NCBI RefSeq assembly: GCF_020085105.1
Contig: NC_058043.1
Span: 14,479,167 to 14,543,166, forward strand
Direction: 5' to 3'
From: Siniperca chuatsi
Lineage: Eukaryota; Chordata; Actinopteri; Centrarchiformes; Sinipercidae
DNA length: 64,000 nt
A program made the position numbers and the translations under genes. The notes beneath the pieces were generated by a model. The model worked only from the letters and a program-made list of their open reading frames with translations, ran no database searches and had not been told where the DNA came from. Positions 25,083 to 38,200 of the stretch are shown piece after piece. Position 1 is the first letter of the stretch. Each line of letters starts with the position of its first letter.

Positions 25083-28000
25083 CTAAATGTGCACCAATAG
25101 TGGCTGGGTCTCGCTTTCGGGGGGCTCACCCTCAGCGGGGGGCAGCTGGTACACCACGCAGAGAGAGGAGTACAGGCAGCCCACGAATGACATCAGGCTT
25201 GAAAAGTACATCACTCCCTGGGCCCCACCCACCAGTGAGGTCAGAGGTCCCATCGCCACAGAGACCAGGATCTGAGCCAGGAAATACTGGCAGCTGAGCA
25301 GAGAGATGTCCACCCCCATCCCTCGTCTGGTCCCTTCCTCTGATGAGCCACAAAACTGATGAACATATACATAGTTTTGTTATATGATCAATCTATGTAG
25401 GCTAGTGCACCACAAATGACTACAGCATTAAAGAAATAGTTCAACATTTTGGGTAATGCGCTTATTTGTTTTCTTGCTGCGAGTTAGATGAGAAGACTGA
25501 TACCAAACTCATGTCCATACTATATATGAAGCTACAGCCAGCAACTGGCTAGCTTAGCTTTGCATTAAGACTGGAAACAGGGGGAAACAGCTAGCCTGGT
25601 TCTATCCAAAAATAACAAAATCCGGCTACCAGTACCTCTAAAGCTCAATAAATAGTCAGGCACATAGCCCTCTGTAAAACCACACTTGGGTTTTTTGTAC
25701 GAATTGAAACAAGATATAACGTGTTGATTACTGAGGTGCTGATAGGTGGATTTTGTAACACTGTAACACTAAATCGCTGGAGTACATTTCTTTCTTTGTT
25801 TCCAGTCTTTGTGCTAAGCTTACTGGCTGGTGGCTGTGGCTTTATATTTACTGTACAGACATGAGAGTGGTATCAATCTTCTCATCTAACTTTCTGCACG
25901 AAAGCGAATAAGCACAATTCCCAAAATGTTGAACTGTTCCTTTCCGTTAATCCTGGAAAAATACAATCAAGCAACTACAAATGACTCTACAAATTAGTAA
26001 ATTACATATCTACATACTGACCTGAGGGCTCTGGTAGTATTCACACAGCAGAGAGTAAGGCAGCGTGCATAGAGAGGAGAAGAGCACCCCATAGGTGACA
26101 CAGAGGGAAAGTACCACGTAGAGGTTGGTGGATAGTGTGGCCAGGCCCGTACCCAAACCAAACGCCAGGTAAGCAAAAAAATATAGAGTGCGAAGAGAGA
26201 AACGCTCCTCCAGTTTCTCCAATATGGCTGGAAGTTGAAGAAGAAACCCAGAGAGAAACAGAAGTAACAAATGTGAAGCTTGCCAAGGAAAGGAAGACAA
26301 ATTCCTGGTGCTCGTCCCTGGCCAGAGCTACACTAACATTCCAGACATGTTGTGATTATGAGTGAAGCTTACCTGAGTAGAAAGCAGCACTAAATGCATA
26401 GATGCACATGCCCCAACAGCCCATGCTGACACCAGCATTGTAGCGTTGGTAAGCCTCAGAGTCATGGGGTGCCTTGGGGTCTCCTTCAAACACAACCTCC
26501 CCCATGAAGTCAGTGTAGAAGAGCAGCATGCCTTCAAAGGACAGCCAGCCTAGAGAGAACCAATAAATATCAACTCAGTTACTATTAAATACAAAACAGG
26601 TGTTTTAAGGTGTTGCAGAGTTTTATGTGCAACTAAATTTAAATAGTGATTATTCTCACCCAAAAAATGATTAGTGCATAAACTCCGCAGAGAGGGAGGC
26701 ATCCTGTAGATGGCTATACACAGCAGCTTCATTGACATTTGGGATTCTCCTGTCTCCACATTCTCACTCAGATCACTCTCATAGCGCACCCCATTCAGCA
26801 AAATGTTTGCAACCTTCATCAGAGAGAAAAGACAGACACTGTGTTTAAAAATGCTGTGGTGTCTACTGACTAAACAGCTTTTGTCATTTTCAAAATATCT
26901 GTCTGACCTGCTGGCTGAAGGTCACTGTTCTCCTGCGTCCATTCTCCAGCCCAACGATCTGGGTTGCCATGGGCTCCTCTATTAGTGCAAGACTCTGGGG
27001 TCGCTTCAGGATACTAGCAGAAGAGCCACGATGTGACCCTGCACCAGGCTGAGCTCCAGCTGTGACCTGAGATGCTCCATGAGATTGTGCATCTCCCTCA
27101 GGCTGTGGCGCTTCTGCATCCTGAGCTTCCCCAGCTGGATGAGACACCACATCAGCCTGGGTCTGTCCCACAGGATGGCTCCCTGCCCCCTTTGTGGACT
27201 CGTCAGGCGGAGGGGAGTCCCCTGGAGGCAGGGGCACAGTGGTGGAGTTTGAGGCCAGGGCCTGTGATGTCTGCTGACCTGTGTAGCAGTTTATGAGCAC
27301 ACTGTCTATATAGGAGGTTCCTAATGAGGAGGCAAACTCGTTGATGCCAGTGAGTGAGCTGTCCCTACTAATAAAACTGCCATACTTTGGTGTGAGGGGG
27401 CTCAGGGGCGATATGGGGCCAATGAGGCCAGCACAGAGGCATGCATTGGCACTGCAAGAATGGGCCAGAGGGTCAGAGTTACATGGGTGAGACTTTCTAG
27501 GGAAATTGTACCTGTAAAGACCATCCTCATCTTCCTCATCCAGTCCCAAAGCTGATCCTGGGGGAACAGGGGGAGAGGGAGGAAGAGGGAGGCTGGGGCT
27601 TTTTAGATGATTTTTACTGGAGTTTTTGTTCGGCTGGCTCTTTGGTAGGGGCCGTTCGGGGATACTCATCAGAGTCATGGCTGTGGCTATCACCAAAGTG
27701 ACACTCGTGAACATGTATATGACCCGCAGTTGACCTCCCATCGACCTTCCAAATTGTGTCTGGTCCCAGTTGATGCCGCCCACAATGTAACCAAATCCAC
27801 CTCCTAGTCCTGCAGAGCAAGATTGAGAGACAGAAAATTACCTTTTGCAATGACTGGTAATGTCTTAAAACTTTATTTTAGGTCTCTCCAAATGATCTTA
27901 TATAGGTTATAGCTTCCATCTCCTATGCAACAACTGTATAATGATAAAGTAACCCTGGGTTTGTGACTGTGTAAAGTGTTTTCTTACCTGCCAGTAGCGC

Positions 28001-29373
28001 ATGGATGTTCAGCCCCCGATCCTGGTCCTCTGGGCTGCACACATCCATCATGTAGGCATGGCTTGGGTTGTCTGCTGAATCAGCACTGAAGTCCATCAGA
28101 ACCACACCACACACCGTCAGGATAATTCCCCACTTGTGATTTGATGCTGTGTCAGCCAGCGCACCTCCAATGTCCCGCCCGTTCAACACCAAGGATAGAC
28201 CAACCAAAGCCCCTATGAGGGAGAAGAGCAGAAGAAACTACGTTTTTTAACATCAGTACTAGAGTTCAACAGACCTCTTGCTAAGTGTGAAAAAATCATG
28301 CATATATAAATCATTAAAGGGGCACTCCACCGTATTTACAGTCAATTTACAAGTTATGGAGAGTGGTGCAAAACCAATCAAACAGTCGTATAATGTCTTC
28401 TGTGGCTCTGGAGGAGCTTTGACAAGTCTGAGAAAAATATTCAAGTGACATCAACAAGATATCTCTGTGTGGGCTTGGAGACCACACATTTTTAACAGAA
28501 AACCTGTGTTTACAGTTGGGCTGTGGCGTTTGAGGGACATCGGCATTTACCAGGTAGGAAAAGTCTAACAAAAAATATGTATCAAGTTGCATTATGGGTA
28601 GCGTAGAATCCAGTGTTTTTGTGTTTTTCCTTCATATTATGGACTAAAAGTCAGGATATCTCAGCCTCTGTTGCATCAGTTTTGACCATAGTACAATACT
28701 AAATCGCTGGAGTACATTTCTTACCTATAGCCAAGGCAAAAATAAAGGGTCTCCTTCGCCCAAACCGGGACGTACAACGATCACTCCATGCTCCGATGAG
28801 AGGCTGAACGAGGAATCCTTCAAACCAAAGACAGAGGACGGAGTTAGAGTCCAAAGAGCTAGTACTGCACAAGAGTATTGCTACTCAAAATCACATGATG
28901 TATCACATATCCCTGTCCACCAAGTGTTCATCTCGCCTTGCTGTTCACTTACCCAGTATGGGACTAATAAACCACACCAAGCTGTAGAATTGATCAGGTA
29001 AGCCCATCTGTAGAAGCACAGGAGTCACATAAGCTGTTTCCATGGCATAGCTAAATTCAATACCAAACAGGATGCAGCCATTGAAGAGCAGCTCTTGGAA
29101 AGTACGCCTTGGGGGAAGCTCACTGAGGTCCAGCTGGTCCAGGGGACAGGGTGTGTTGGGTGGCGGAGGTGGTGAAGGTCTTATCAGTTTCTGACGCTTT
29201 GGCTGTCTTTGGAAATTGTTGGCTCGGTGACTGAGGTGCCGAGTGGTGGATGTTGGGAAGCTGGCAGTTTTGGGGAGTGAGCTCCTCCAGATCCCTTCCT
29301 GAGCTGTGGATAACCTCCCTCCTGGACTGGCCAAAAGAGGGTCACTGGGGGTGCCCATGCCCGGGGATGACAT
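25083..29373 (-). CDS. slc45a1: Proton-associated sugar transporter A (SLC45A1)
   Basis: A major-facilitator H+-coupled glucose/galactose transporter of the SLC45 family, enriched in brain. Coding exons in transcript order: 29373-28953, 28817-28725, 28212-27988, 27809-26908, 26813-26660, 26549-26373, 26227-26022, 25355-25083. They join in frame into 816 residues. Recognised blocks: [17 protein letters not shown], the first helix region [88 protein letters not shown] and [15 protein letters not shown]. Exon 4 encodes the long cytosolic loop between the two six-helix halves. The ATG at 29373 was preferred because the protein start then resembles the mammalian one; the exon extends 20 bases upstream to an acceptor at 29394-29399, implying a separate leader exon. 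Confidence 0.94.
25428..25950. mobile_element. Fold-back MITE copy (family A) in slc45a1 intron, chimeric
   Basis: It starts TTAAAGAAATAGTTCAACAT and ends with the complement (ATGTTGAACTGTTCCTTT). Internal halves are also inverted (AAGACTGGAAACAGGGGGAA versus TTTCCAGTCTTTGTG). In the right half an expected block is replaced by 25 bases identical to 28698-28722. Confidence 0.75.
28314..28722. mobile_element. MITE (family B) in slc45a1 intron, touching the splice donor
   Basis: The left end is TTAAAGGGGCACTCCACCG. The right end read in reverse is AAGAAATGTACTCCAGCG, an imperfect terminal inverted repeat. The right end abuts the GTAAG donor of exon 28817-28725. It looks like a widespread percomorph element type. 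Confidence 0.65.
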
Positions 29374-29399
29374 CTCTCTCAAGCCAGTGTACACTGCAG

Positions 29400-30300
29400 C
29401 AAATAAAAGGGTAATAAACCAAGTTCAAACTTGTTTTGGGTGGATTTTTTATTTATACATTAGAGGTCATTCAAGATCATCACAATGTAGCATATGTGAG
29501 TAACTTTGTGCTGCTAATGGTTTTGTAATGCTACCAAGAGGACACTGCAGTCATCAGCAGACAGCAATGATGGGCACGACACACTGCAACCAATGCGCAT
29601 GTTAGTGTTGTGCGCAAAGCCCATGTGCTCGGCGTGGCTGACTACAGCAGTGTAGTATGCGGCACCGCTCTCATGAAAGCCTGTTTCCATTTTAATTTTT
29701 CATGGAGGAAGCTCTAATCGGACACAATGGAGCCGCTGGGGGTTATAATGATGATGGCTTTCAAGACAGTTACAACGATAACGTATCATAATCGCTCAAA
29801 TTTAAACTAAACATTTGACCAATACAGATCTTATATGTAACCGTAACCGATCGATTGCTTTTTTTTAGTCTGTTCGGGTAATGATCCTCGATATTTTTCT
29901 AGACTTGACATTTGGTTCTAAAGGTGAAGACCACACAATCGACTTCACTGTGTTAGAAGATGAAGCAGGCGTGCAAAGTTAAACGTGAAAGATGATAATT
30001 ACCTTATCGGGGAGACTCGTCATTTATTGCTGCATACTGTGTAGGTGAACAGACCAGCCATTATGATTTATAAAACACGTAGGATGAATTACAGGAGTCA
30101 TGATTGTTGTTTTGTTTTTCGTTTTTTCCATGCAGTCATCCCCCCGCTCTCTCTCTCTCCGTCCCTTCTCCTTCCCCCTCTTCTCCGCTCCCCCTTCGCC
30201 TCTTCCTCCCGGTCTCTCCCGTGACGTGACGTCACGCCCCTCCCTGCAACATCAGCACCGCGGACAGTCCCCGCTGAAAAAAACACATCTGTCTGTCTGC
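29400..30300 (-). promoter_or_regulatory. Putative slc45a1 5' region with perfect CRE palindrome
   Basis: GTGACGTCAC at 30226-30235 contains the full cAMP response element TGACGTCA, preceded by an overlapping GTGACG. It lies in a C/G-rich patch (30140-30285) about 850 bases upstream of the slc45a1 ATG on its strand, just beside a (TATC)n array. Assignment to slc45a1 is inferred from strand and distance. Between 29400 and 30100 I see no other element. Confidence 0.45.
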
Positions 30301-30301
30301 A

Positions 30302-30413
<112 letters not shown>

Positions 30414-30429
30414 CTCTGCTCAAATAAAA

Positions 30430-30515
30430 AACAATGTACTTGAGGTGCTACTTCTACTCCACTACATTTCAGAGGCAAATGTCCACTACATGTATCTGAC
30501 AGCTACAGTTACAAA
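30430..30515. repeat. Fragment of the AGTACTTT-type interspersed repeat
   Basis: Contains 'tactccactacatttcagaggc' and 'tctgacagctacagttac', words shared with the repeat near 63.4 kb. Confidence 0.45.
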
Positions 30516-31990
30516 TTAAGATTTTCCAAACAATCTTAATGTCTGCTGTGAAAAAGGTCAATTGCTCATGCAGTAAATGCACTTGTGGGTGTGCGTGTGT
30601 GCCCACACAGAAATTGTGATTATCAGCAGTAACAGAAGACACTTTGTTTGTTATTCTGTATTCTTTGAAAGGTTTGTATAGGTCTGGCTCACCTCATGGT
30701 AACCTGTGCAGATGGTAGGTTCCAGTTAGGCGAGGCTGAGAAGGTAATGGACCAATCACTGGTCTTTAGAGTAGGTGGCAGAGGTGGCAGAGGCTGCAGG
30801 TCTTAGCTCTTGATTTCCCCCCAAACCCCCATCTCTTCATTGTTTTTGTTAAACTTTCTGGGTTTGTGCTTGTGTTTTATTAACAGTTTTGTAAATAGAC
30901 ATTTTTAGATAGATATCTGCACATTAGTGCATGTGGGTGTGTATTGTACATACAACAAGGTGCTGGATTGAGTTTGCATAGGTTAAAACATATTTAACTG
31001 TACATTGAATATATATATTGAATACTGTACATTAAATATATATCTATATAACATAGGTAGATATATACAGGTATGCAATAATAAGGAGATATGAGCAAGT
31101 TCATCATAGAATAATTTATTGAAGTTGACAGTAGTTTTTACATCCCCATTAAAATAGCCTAATAACAAAAAGTTCAAGATACCCTATTTTATTTCATAAA
31201 CTATATGAGGATGTACTGGTCCCTATAGTGAAGGGATTTTTAGGCCACCTCTGATAGCAGGCTCACCATATCTAATTGACTTGTAATGAGATCTGGTCTG
31301 CAGGTTGTCCAGCTTGATACAGGAGGGATGGAAACAACCTCTAAGGCACTGGTGTATTGAATTCATTGTTACTGAACCACAGGTTATTTTTGTGAAAACA
31401 TTTTTATTAAATTATTTCTGTTTTGGGTAATGGACAAATACAGAAACATGTTTTTTTTATGTAGGCTAAACTCTTGATCTTCAAAGTAACCAACAATACT
31501 AGATAAATGTAGTAATGTTTCCATTTGAAATGGAGTAGAAGTATAAAGTGTCAGAAGATGAAAATCAAAATATATCAAAATTGTTCTCCTACAGTAAATT
31601 TTCCACCACTGGTTGTCAAAGAAGAGCATAACAAAGTAGCCTCGGTTGTCTCAGGAGTTAATAGAAAACAGACAGATGGGACAAAACAAACAGCAATAAA
31701 AAGCAAATCAAAGCGACGAAAGTGACCAAACAAAGGCCATGCAATAAATCTCACTACCTTTGAGCTCACCTATACACCTTATGCAACCTGCATTTATTTT
31801 CAATGACTGAATATTTTCAAATATTCAGTCACCACTTTGAGCTCATGTTAAAACTGGTGAGGCAGTGTTTCACGCGTAGTGCAATGTGTAAGAAAACAGT
31901 AAACTTTAACAAATAGCTACTGTTTTTAAAAGAATAAAAACAGTTGATTGTAGTGGTGAGATGCACGAGCTGAAAGTTGCCCTTATGAAG
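30516..31990. other. Intergenic stretch upstream of prxl2b
   Basis: No gene seen. AT-rich, with TATA-type tracts near 31010-31050 and a perfect 12-base palindrome with a 2-base centre at 31805-31830. Confidence 0.6.
31805..31830. repeat. Perfect palindrome
   Basis: GACTGAATATTT at 31805-31816 and its exact complement AAATATTCAGTC at 31819-31830, separated by TC. It is about 375 bases upstream of the prxl2b ATG. Confidence 0.8.
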
Positions 31991-32058
31991 CCCCGCCTCC
32001 CTTCTATACACCGTGCGCTGTAATTGGCTGTTTTTCAGCACAATCAGTATCTGATTGG
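31991..32058 (+). promoter_or_regulatory. prxl2b promoter elements (GC box, inverted CCAAT boxes)
   Basis: CCCCGCCTCCC at 31991-32001 is GC-box-like. ATTGG (inverted CCAAT) occurs at 32023-32027 and 32054-32058. All lie 150-215 bases before the prxl2b ATG. Confidence 0.4.
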
Positions 32059-32205
32059 ACGTCAGTCTTCAGTGGGCGTATCAGGATACAGTTGTTTTGT
32101 TACTGTTGTGCGGGCGTTACTCAAACATTATTACTACAAAATTATATACTGTACCAATTGTACATTTCTTGTAACTCTGTTGCCAGTTTACGGTCCGTGT
32201 AGAAA

Positions 32206-35200
32206 ATGGCAAACGTCGACCTCGCTCAGGTTGGAAAGAACTTGTTGAAGAGCGCTGACACTGGAGAGGTAAGCCATAAAACTGAGCGACTGTTTAGTTA
32301 ACAGGCTAATTGTACAGCTTTGAGCTTTCCTCTTCTTTGTCACATCTATTCGGTCGATTGGTTTGTGTTTAAAGGTGCTCTCTTCTAATAAAGCCGTGCT
32401 GTTAGGTTGACTTGTTCACCTTAGAGGCATGTGTTCTCTGCTGAGACCTATTGTATTAAACCTGCCATTACCACACAGCATTGATATAATTGCTGTCAAA
32501 TGACGCCTCCAGGGTGACATAATGATGATCTGAAGGGAAAACATGTGGATATGAATCATGATATTGCACTGTTTGGAATCTATGATGTATGATTTCACAA
32601 ATAACGCATAAAATTAGTACTGTCTACCTACACCCATTTCCCATATGTCCCTGTGTGTCACATGTTTTGTGGTTTCACTGTTTCATTGTGAGTTTTTCCC
32701 TCTCTGTATATTTCAGAGTGTAGAGCTCCAGTCTCTGTGGCAGGACCAGCCGGTGGTCTTGTTCTTCCTGCGCAGGTTTGGCTGTCAGGTGTGTCGGTGG
32801 ATGGCATCAGAGATCAACAAACTAGAGCCAGACCTGAGAGCCAGCGGTGTAGCACTGGTGGGCGTCGGACCAGAAAATTTCGGGCTGAAGGAATTCAAGG
32901 AAGGAGGTTTTTTCAAAGGATGTAAGCAGTCTAATAATCTAATGCAAACAAGGGTCTTTTTCATGTGTGTTTTGCACTGACACAACAGTAGCTTCAGTAG
33001 TAGTCACTTATGAATGTGACTCAGATCAGAAGCCATTTGATTTTCTTTTTCTGGTAAGTTAATAAGTAGTATGTTACACTGGAAGTAAAACACTTTTTAT
33101 ATGTTTAATACTTTTCTTAAATTTTTTTTTACAAAGCTTCAACTCTTATTGTAACTTCTAAATCGTTTCACAAGGATTCTAACATGCTTATTGAGCACAT
33201 CACTCTAAATAGCCAGTCCTTTTGTAGGATTGTAAATAATCATCAATCATCTTCTCTTTTAGCCATTTACGTTGATGAACAAAAGAAAAGCTACAAGGAT
33301 TTGGGCTTCAAAAGGTGAGTACAGTAAATCCACGTCCCCTTCATGTGACAGAGAAGCTGTTTGTTTTAAATGAATGACAGTTTGTTTTGACCCTGGTGTG
33401 AATAGCTTTTATTTGTCAAAGATGATCAGTCTTAATCTTAATAATATAATTTAGAGCTGCAACGATTAGTTGATTACTCGATTAGTCGATCAAAAGAAAA
33501 TTAATCTGCAACTATTTTGATAATCGATTCATTGTTTTAGTCATTTTTCAAGCAAAAAATCCAAACATTCGCTGGTTCCAGCTTTTCAAATGTGAGGATC
33601 AGATGCTTTCCTTTGTCTTATATGAGAGTAAACTGAATATCTTTGGGTTTGGGGCTGTTGGTTAAATAAAACAAGACATTTGAATAGATCTCCTTGGGCT
33701 GTGCGAAATTGTAACAGGCATTTTTCACTTTTCATTTGGTTTGACCACTCATGCTAATATTCTCTCCTTTGCAAAATATTAGCTGCTTTGTAATGACCTT
33801 TAAGATGATCTTTAATTGAGAAACTGTGTTTTTTTCACATTCAGATATACAGCCATAAGTGTGGTTCCTGCTGCTTTGGGGAAGAAAGTACGAGATGTAG
33901 CTGCAAAGGTAGATATCTTCATGATTATATGATTATACTTCATGGTTCGTACTGTATGTCCTATGGTCACAGGAGCTGGGCTAAAGTTGCTGAGACACAG
34001 ATTGACTTCTGACTGCCTGTTTTCTCTGCTGTTTTCAGGCCAAAGCTGAAGGCATCCAGGGAAACTTCTCAGGAGATCTGCTCCAGAGCGGAGGCATGCT
34101 CATTGTGGCCAAAGGTACACTCAATATACACCCGAGGGGGATGTTAGTAACGGTCTGTCTTGTGAAGGTGCATATAAGCGAATGGAGTAAAGCAATGATA
34201 GTTCAAAAGACCTAATGAACCGGGGGGTGTCATCATGTCACTTAAATGACGGTAAATAAATGAGCAAAGAAATGCATTTTTGCAGTCTCTCCTCTAGAGG
34301 GCAATGCTACATCACATCATTGTCTCAGAACTACTCACCCTCAACATCAGTGCTTCCCAGGGTTGCAGACTTTCGTCACATTTTTATTTCTTGTATCCAC
34401 ACAGTGTAAGGATTAAACTACTAAATTAAACTATTCGAATTGTCAATAGTGTGTTGGGTTAATAATTCTCAGAAATGAATCTGCATACAGCAGTGGAGAG
34501 GCACAGCCAGGTCATTCTGTCCTGTCTGACTCCTCAACTTAAAACTGTTGGCTCCACTATAAGTCCTTGAAGGAGACAATTGTCACCCAGCATTATTCCT
34601 CTTTGAGCACCTACCCACTTGAAGGAGGTTTAGGCATAAATCTGAATGTTTTTGGAAGCAGTTTAGTTCCTTAGTTATTAAATAGAAGCTTTGAAGTATA
34701 ACCAGACTGTATTGCACATTGATGGAGGACTTCTTGTATTTATATGTTTTTCTTTTGTTAGTATCTTTTCTATCACCAGTAACACCTAGATATGAAATCT
34801 GTTTTAAATATTGAATTGAACTCTATTCTGTATTTTATTACTGATTTTATGCGTCAGCCTAAGTCACAAGTTCACCAAAGCAAATTCATAACCATCTTTG
34901 ATTGTAATGGAGAAAGTTGACAAGCTGATTACTTGATGATTCCTCCTAAATATATTTTGCTCTGCAAAGGTGGAGAAAAGGTCCTACTGCACTTTATCCA
35001 GGATTCACCGGGGGACCACTTACCTCTGGAGGATATTTCCAAGGCTTTGGGTATCTCAGCCAAAGCAAAAGCAGGACAGAGGCCAGTGGTAAGACATCCC
35101 ATAAACATACAAGAAATGATAAAAGAAATTACTTGAGACACTATTTCCATGTTCCACTTTTCATTTCCTTCCACTATTTTCTTTACTCCCCCTTCAACTT

Positions 35201-38200
35201 TAAATGTTTTATTGGCACCCATGAGTGAACTCACTTTAAGCAAATGCTATCATTGTGTTTACTAAAGCACACTGGACTGATGTATTAGTTTGTTTTTTTC
35301 AGCAGACCCTGTTTTACATCAGTAGCAACACATGCATCAGAGTAGCATCTTCAAGACAATTTCACACTTATTACTCCATTTTCTTGGTCTGTCAGTGTCT
35401 GTGTCATAGGCCCCCAAAACCTTTTAAACTTGAGTGATGATCTCAGTCTGTACCTAAATGTACTTAAAAATGCTCTGCAAATACAAACAGAGAAGTTATT
35501 ATGCAAATACCATATAACATGGAAAAGTATTGGCAGCCTTACCCCAGATTTATGCAATATATATTCTTATTTTTCTCACAAAGACTTTTATGTAGCTACA
35601 ACAGTGCTCTACATAATTAAATGTCAAGTATATCATGGAGAAATTAATAGGTTTAACATGTCAGTGATTACTTATTACATTAATGGAAAGTCTTTGCACA
35701 TAACGCATAAGAGCCAGGTATTTGAATAATGATTTTGGTATCTGAGATAGAATATGCCTGTCACAGATGTAAAGATTAGTTTCGTACCTTTACCGTGTTT
35801 TTAACATTATGGTAGAAGCTATTTTGACCTTTGCAACTTAATACAACCCACTCATGTAATACAAACGCTTTGTTTACTTTAAAGCTTAAAGGAATAGTTC
35901 AACATTTTGGGAAATAAGCTTATTTCACTTTCTTTCTGGGAGTTAGATGATAAGATTGCAACTCATGTCTGTACGCTAAATATGAAGCTACCTGCAGGCT
36001 ATGGTGAAACGTTTGTTACCTTTTTAGAGAGAGCCAGGCTAGCTGTTTCCTCTTGTTTCCAGTCTTTATGCTAAGCTAGGCTAACCATCTGCTGGCTGTA
36101 GGCTTATATTTAACGGACAGATATGCGAGTGGTGTCAATCTTCTCATCTAACATAAGCGTATTTCCTAAAATGTCAAACTATTCCTTTAAAAAAATATTT
36201 TTGCAAAAGTAAGAACACCTCTTGTGTTATCAGGGCTTAATTGAGTCAGTGAGAAATGTTTTTATGAAAATGGAGCTCATGCAGCTTATCTCTCATGTTC
36301 AGGCTGTAGCAAAATCTTTTGAACATCAATAAATTGTAGCTGTTTTGCATTTTTAGCAGAACTTGATAACAGACCTCAGTGGAATCTCAGCTGATTTTTA
36401 AGATGTACGATTGCTTTGAATTTAGAAAACATGAGGATAATGGGGAGTGTTACATTCACTTATAATTGGCTTTGGAGTCTGGATTATTAAGGTTCTGAAT
36501 TTTCTTATTACTTTGGTGCAATAGGAGGCATTTTATAGATCTCAGACAAAAAATTTAGTTATTTTATTTTAGAACAATTTTGTAGATCAACATGTAGAAC
36601 TCAAATGCAAAACAAAATAAATGCAAAAAGCAAGTGCAAAAACTCAAGGGGTATGCAAACATTGACAGGGCACTGTATACGTAATAGATCATATAATAGA
36701 TCATAAAATAGAAATACATTTGTATATGTAGTCTCTGTTCAATACCATAAAGGCACATTTAGAAACAAATTGATCAGAGGTCATGGACATAATATCTCAA
36801 GTTCAGAGCTCTAGGGGTTTTGTCCAGTGATAATCTGGGTTTTCGGCATGCCCATGTCATCCAGCACATGGTCTTCAACTCCCCCACCCCCTGGCTCTGT
36901 TGCTTGCTTGCTTCCCACAAAACCCTCCATGTGAGAGATATTGCAGCATTTACAGTAGGCTTCCCCATGACCTGTCTGAAGACCAACAAATGTCATCGCT
37001 GCAGCCCAGGAACAGAATAGACCTTGTTTTCTTTGAGGGGTCAAAATGTGGCAGAAACAAGTGCGAGTCACAAGCTACCTGACATGTTTGTGTGGAAAAT
37101 TAAATTTAAATTAAAACAAAGTAATGTCTTCTTGTTCAAACAGCTGATAGACGGTGTTTACTTGTCTTATCTGTGTCTAGCGATGGAAATCATCAAACTA
37201 TATTTCCCTGAAGAACACCCCGTGTCTCAACTTCAGCACGATGATTCTCAGGCCCTATAAGCAAGACATGTTTAACAGTCTAGACAAACAAAGTTGCCTA
37301 CAGATGGGCCTTTACCCTAGAAATTGGAGTGCTACTGACCTATCACCTTATCTGTAAGTAACTCACAGATAAGTAGTTAAAGTCAACAACATTGGGCTTA
37401 GTCGACACATACTTAACCACAACATCCTCACTATGATCCGGTTATACCATCCTCCTTTTTCTCCCCATGTTTCCTGGTTGCCTTTCTTCTGTGAAAAGGC
37501 CAAAAAAAGTGCCAAAAAAAAAAAAAAAAATAAAATCCACAGAATTTTTATGTGAGGATTTAAGAATAAAAATTAAACTAGGGTGCTTTTTTTAAAAGCC
37601 TTTTATGCTAACTCTAGCTCATTTAGAGTTGGGGTTTTTTTCATTTGATCAATTAACATTGTCCAAGTAAAAAATAAAAAGAAGAACAAAATAGAAATCC
37701 ATTTTCAATACCTAATTTCTTCTGATTTCAGACATGTGGTCCATAGAAAAAACTGCTTTGATTCAGTGAAGCAGGCAATGTAAACAGCTCTTTCTCTGCA
37801 TGATCATACAATAATCCAAATTCTTGTATTTTATAGTGATACCTGTACAACAGTTGCTTTATCACATTTATATAATATGCAGTAAGATATCTTTATGAAT
37901 CGTCAATCTAGCATTAACAAACTAGGGCTGCAACTTTTCATTGTAGATAAATCTAACAACTTTTATTAACTGATTAATAGTTTGGTCTATAACATCAGAA
38001 AGTAGTGAAAAATGTAAATCACAATTTCCCAGAGCCCAAGATGTAGCTTCAAATTACTTATTTTGTGCGAACAATAGTCTGAAACCTAAAGTTATTCTGT
38101 TTGCAATGATATAAAAACAGCAGCAGATCCTCCCGTTTGAGAGGCTAGAACCAGAGATTGTTTGGAATTTCTGCTTCAAAAATAGTTTTGAATTAATTTT

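Noticed and set aside
27072-27296. Plus-strand open frame opposite the slc45a1 loop exon
   Set aside because: Antisense shadow of the GC-rich coding exon 27809-26908.
35303-35430. Alternative last exon for prxl2b after the TTTTTTTCAG acceptor at 35302
   Set aside because: Its translation ([13 protein letters not shown]...) has no likeness to the family C-terminus, whereas 39996-40022 does and is followed by a polyadenylation signal.
36811-37260. Overlapping open frames on both strands in the last prxl2b intron
   Set aside because: Neither strand shows a recognisable domain or consistent splice sites; treated as noncoding or unidentified repeat.
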